NCBI GenBank assembly: GCA_022563075.1 | Contig: JADFOC010000102.1 | Coordinates: 1 to 8,041 of the forward strand | Origin: Pseudomonadota bacterium | GTDB lineage: Bacteria; Pseudomonadota; Gammaproteobacteria; Pseudomonadales; Pseudohongiellaceae | Length of the DNA: 8,041 bases | Direction of reading: 5' to 3' | Shown: positions 5,628 to 8,041 of the stretch, in pieces | How the letters are laid out: every line of letters starts with the position of its first letter | Position numbering within the stretch: position 1 is the first letter of the stretch | Program-made: the position numbers and the translations under genes | Notes under the pieces: generated by a model | Database searches by the model: none | Told to the model about the DNA's origin: nothing | Seen by the model: the letters and a program-made list of their open reading frames with translations, nothing else

Positions 5628-7391
5628 ATGAACCATCAATTCGACCTGGTAATACGCAACGGCTCCATCGTGGATGGTAGCGGCAATGAACCCTACCAGG
5701 GAGATGTCGCGGTTAAAGACGGCCGGATCCTTGCGGTCGGTAAAATTGAACAAATCGATGGAACTGCAAAGACGGAAATCGATGCCAGTGGTTTATTGGT
5801 CACACCCGGATTCGTCGACATCCATACCCACTACGATGGTCAAGTCACCTGGGGCGAGGAATTAACCCCCTCTTCCCTGCATGGTGTTACCACTGCCGTC
5901 ATGGGAAATTGCGGTGTTGGTTTTGCCCCCTGCCGACCCGATGATAAGGAACGATTGATCTCATTAATGGAAGGAGTTGAGGATATCCCGCATCCGGTCC
6001 TGGCAGAAGGATTGCCCTGGAACTGGGAGACCTTTCCCGAGTACCTCGACAGTTTATCGAAGAAAAAATACGACATCGATTTTGCCGCACAGCTGCCCCA
6101 TGGTCCTCTGCGTGTCTATGTGATGGGCGAGCGTGGTGCCAATCGCGAGACCGCTACTCCTGAAGACATTGAGCAGATGGCGGCGTTGGCAAAACAAGCC
6201 ATCGAAGCCGGGGCACTGGGTTTCACTACTTCCCGAACCCTGAACCACCGCACCGCCGAAGGTGATCCGACGCCTACTTTAACCGCAGCAATCGAGGAGA
6301 TGGTGGGTATCGCTCGAGGCGTAGGCGCAACCGGGTCGGGGGTGTTGCAGGTGGTCACCGACTTCAAGGAAAACCAGGGTGAATTCCACATCTTGCGTGA
6401 AATGGTGAAGCAATCGGGGCGACCGCTATCGGTCTCCGTGGCCCAACATCATCGCGCACCTGAGGCTTGGCGGAAAATCCTGGACAATATTGCCGCCGCC
6501 AACGCGGAAGGCATTCCCATCAAGGCCCAGGTCTGCGGTCGACCGGTAGGTGTACTGTTTGGGTTGGAACTCACCAACAATCCCTTTTCCGCCCATCCGA
6601 GTTACCAGGCAATCAAAGACTTACCCTTCGTGGAGAGACTCGCGCGTCTGCGTGATCCCGAATTTCGTCAACGCTTGTTAGCCGAACAACCGGTGCTGGA
6701 TTCCAACCCATTTATGCGCCACGTGCTCTCTCGATTCGAGGACCTGTTCATCATGGGTGAACAGCCGGACTACGAGCCGAGGCCGGAAACCAGCCTGGCG
6801 GCATTAGCCCGCGTCAAAGGCATGAGTCCGCTGGAACTGAGTCTGGATGTAATGACTGCCGGCGACGGCAAGACGATGATTTACTACACCTTCCTCAACT
6901 ATGCGGACAGTTCCCTGGATGCTTCTCTGGAGATGATGCGGCACCCAGATACAGTGTTAGGCTTGGGAGATGGCGGCGCCCACTGCGGCAGTATTTGTGA
7001 TGGCAGCTTTACTACGCACATGCTGACCCACTGGGCGCGCGATCGTAGCCGGGGTGAAAAACTATCCCTGCCCTGGGTCATCAAAGCCCATTGTCAGGAC
7101 ACGGCCCAGGCCGTCGGTCTATTGGATCGCGGTGTGCTTGCTCCTGGCTATAAAGCCGATATTAATGTCATCGATTTTGATCGACTGAATTTGCATCGCC
7201 CCGAAGTTCACTATGATCTTCCGGCCGGTGGCCGGCGGCTGATGCAGTTTGCCGACGGTTATGTTGCCACTATCGTCAGCGGAACGATTGTCTACCAGGA
7301 AGGTAAATCTACCGGAGCCCGCCCGGGTCGGTTGGTGCGGGGTAATCAGCCGAGTCCCGATCCCTCCTTGCCAGCTATAGTTCGAAATTAA
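5628..7391 (+). CDS. D-aminoacylase-superfamily amidohydrolase (N-acyl-D-amino-acid deacylase-like)
   Basis: This encodes 587 residues with no signal peptide, so it is probably cytoplasmic. The N-terminal beta-sandwich (LVIRNGSIVDGSG..., DVAVKDGRILAVG) leads into the metal-binding HxH of VDIHTHYDG (His66, His68). GNCGVGFAP (93-101) contains Cys95, the bridging ligand typical of D-aminoacylases in place of a carboxylated lysine. GLGDGGAH (445-452) supplies Asp448 at the position of the catalytic Asp. GVLAPGYKADINVIDFDRL (502-520) is the usual C-terminal return to the sandwich. Characterised D-aminoacylases hydrolyse N-acyl-D-amino acids to the free D-amino acid and are about 480-500 residues, so this one is longer. 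The region around 235-280 has LQVVTDF and VSVAQHH where the well-studied enzymes have their other two histidine ligands, which places it in a divergent COG3653-like subgroup. The substrate is therefore uncertain. There is no clear Shine-Dalgarno before ATG 5628. It is co-oriented with the upstream 725-residue gene (152-base gap). Confidence 0.85.
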   Translation: MNHQFDLVIRNGSIVDGSGNEPYQGDVAVKDGRILAVGKIEQIDGTAKTEIDASGLLVTPGFVDIHTHYDGQVTWGEELTPSSLHGVTTAVMGNCGVGFAPCRPDDKERLISLMEGVEDIPHPVLAEGLPWNWETFPEYLDSLSKKKYDIDFAAQLPHGPLRVYVMGERGANRETATPEDIEQMAALAKQAIEAGALGFTTSRTLNHRTAEGDPTPTLTAAIEEMVGIARGVGATGSGVLQVVTDFKENQGEFHILREMVKQSGRPLSVSVAQHHRAPEAWRKILDNIAAANAEGIPIKAQVCGRPVGVLFGLELTNNPFSAHPSYQAIKDLPFVERLARLRDPEFRQRLLAEQPVLDSNPFMRHVLSRFEDLFIMGEQPDYEPRPETSLAALARVKGMSPLELSLDVMTAGDGKTMIYYTFLNYADSSLDASLEMMRHPDTVLGLGDGGAHCGSICDGSFTTHMLTHWARDRSRGEKLSLPWVIKAHCQDTAQAVGLLDRGVLAPGYKADINVIDFDRLNLHRPEVHYDLPAGGRRLMQFADGYVATIVSGTIVYQEGKSTGARPGRLVRGNQPSPDPSLPAIVRN

Positions 7392-7532
7392 CCAGAAACA
7401 AAAGCAAAAATCGCTCTGTCTCTATTTATCTCATCATCTCCCAGAAGACTTAGCCTGGAAAACCTTCAGACTCAAGTGACCTGAGTAAAACATCTGTAAA
7501 AGAAAAACTAAATTCCTCATCCTGTTTTCCCT

Positions 7533-7560
7533 GTAACTTTATTGTAACGATTCAGTCTTA
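7533..7560 (+). promoter_or_regulatory. ECF/sigma-E-like promoter for the DUF4252 gene
   Basis: GTAACTT (7533-7539) and GTCTTA (7555-7560), separated by 15 bases, closely resemble the RpoE-type GGAACTT / GTCTAA pair and its usual spacing. A second GTAAC occurs 11 bases after the first (7544-7548), making a direct repeat TGTAAC-N5-TGTAAC. Transcription would start near 7567, leaving a leader of about 37 bases before ATG 7604. The rest of the 212-base gap (7392-7603) shows only weak hairpins. Confidence 0.5.
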
Positions 7561-7603
7561 TGTGTTGCGCGCGAAAACTACTATGAAAATGCGAGGAAAT
7601 GTC

Positions 7604-8041
7604 ATGAGACACACAAAGTACCTGATAGTCCTGGTAGTGTTATTAAGTCTAATACAATGGACATTCGCCGCCGATGGAGATATTGCCGATCATCCCGGCT
7701 ATGTGGATTTCTCAACGCTATTCGAGATAACCGGAACCCGCCCCAACGTGGAAGTTACGTTGGATACCCCACTACTAACCTGGATAGCGAATCTTGGCAA
7801 TAGCCGAGGCGACGAAGAACAGTCGGACCGTTTCATCTCTCAACTAAGAAGGGTAAGCATTAACGTCTTTGAAAATGACCAGATAGAATTCGACAGCATG
7901 GCCGCCGCTATGGCTACACTTTCGGAACAACTGGAAGCAGACGAATGGCAGCATTTGTTAAAAGTCCACGACGATAACAACTATTTCAGTATCTATTTCC
8001 GCCTTTCAGAGGACGGTAGTATCCTCTATGGCAGCACCATC
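7604..8041 (+). CDS. DUF4252 family exported protein (partial, runs off the window)
   Basis: 146 codons are visible with no stop. ATG 7604 is preferred because GAGGAA (7593-7598) lies five bases upstream. Two in-frame ATGs at 7583 and 7589 would add only MKMRGNV or RGNV-like residues and lack a ribosome-binding site. A signal peptide is clear: RHTK, then YLIVLVVLLSLIQWTF, then a probable AxA-like cut at FAAD. The mature part begins with HPGYVDFSTLFEITG and continues PNVEVTLDTPLLTWIAN, RRVSINVFEN and LEADEWQHLLKVHDDNNYFSIYFRLSEDGS. This fits the DUF4252 pattern of an N-terminal PGYVDF, an 'effect on a ligand-free barrel' style alternating core and a late W-x(n)-V-x-(D/E)(D/E) segment. The molecular function is unknown. 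Members often occur with ECF sigma factor genes, which agrees with the promoter seen just upstream. No sigma factor gene is in the window. One may lie downstream or elsewhere. Confidence 0.75.
   Translation, partial: MRHTKYLIVLVVLLSLIQWTFAADGDIADHPGYVDFSTLFEITGTRPNVEVTLDTPLLTWIANLGNSRGDEEQSDRFISQLRRVSINVFENDQIEFDSMAAAMATLSEQLEADEWQHLLKVHDDNNYFSIYFRLSEDGSILYGSTI

Noticed and set aside
7470..7486. ACTCA / TGAGT hairpin after the amidohydrolase as its terminator
   Set aside because: The stem is only five base pairs, and it is followed by A residues on the plus strand rather than a T-run.

Overview
The window looks like chromosomal DNA of a Gram-negative bacterium. Pseudomonadota, probably an environmental gammaproteobacterium, is my best guess. 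It rests on Sec-type signal peptides on three proteins, a hybrid two-component sensor with a periplasmic-binding-protein-like input domain, a c-type haem motif in an exported protein, and a DUF4252 gene behind an RpoE/ECF-like promoter. I cannot name a genus. There are no rRNA or tRNA genes, no CRISPR array, no transposase and no phage genes.

Left part (1-3057), all genes on the minus strand. In transcription order there is first a large hybrid sensor kinase, coded from about 3036 down to 326. It consists of a signal peptide, an ABC-type substrate-binding-like sensor domain, a transmembrane helix, PAS, HisKA/HATPase and a receiver domain. It is split into three open frames by two single-base insertions, near 2096-2097 and in a six-C run at 1620-1625. 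Removing one base at each site gives one continuous 902-codon protein. It is therefore either a very young pseudogene or a sequence with two indel errors. A small two-helix membrane protein (76-273) follows, with its own good promoter overlapping the kinase stop codon. Positions 4-65 hold an imperfect inverted repeat and short CTGAAGGC-type repeats.

Middle part (3058-5627). A roughly 240-base divergent intergenic region separates the kinase from a plus-strand gene for a 725-residue exported protein. That protein has a carboxypeptidase-regulatory-like beta-sandwich, one CQLCH haem-binding motif and a long probable beta-propeller. It resembles a widespread but functionally uncharacterised family. 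It is visibly richer in G+C than the genes around it. A 152-base gap follows, with a weak terminator-like hairpin and a small palindrome.

Right part (5628-8041). Next is a 587-residue amidohydrolase of the D-aminoacylase / N-acyl-D-amino-acid deacylase superfamily (COG3653-like), in which some usual metal ligands are not evident. After a 212-base gap with a convincing ECF/sigma-E-like promoter comes the start of a DUF4252 protein, cut by the window edge.

How the genes may work together is inference. The exported haem protein and the amidohydrolase are co-oriented and could form a catabolic or cell-wall-product pair. The divergently oriented sensor kinase could once have sensed a small ligand relevant to them. 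The DUF4252 gene seems to belong to a separate envelope-stress or ECF-type regulon.
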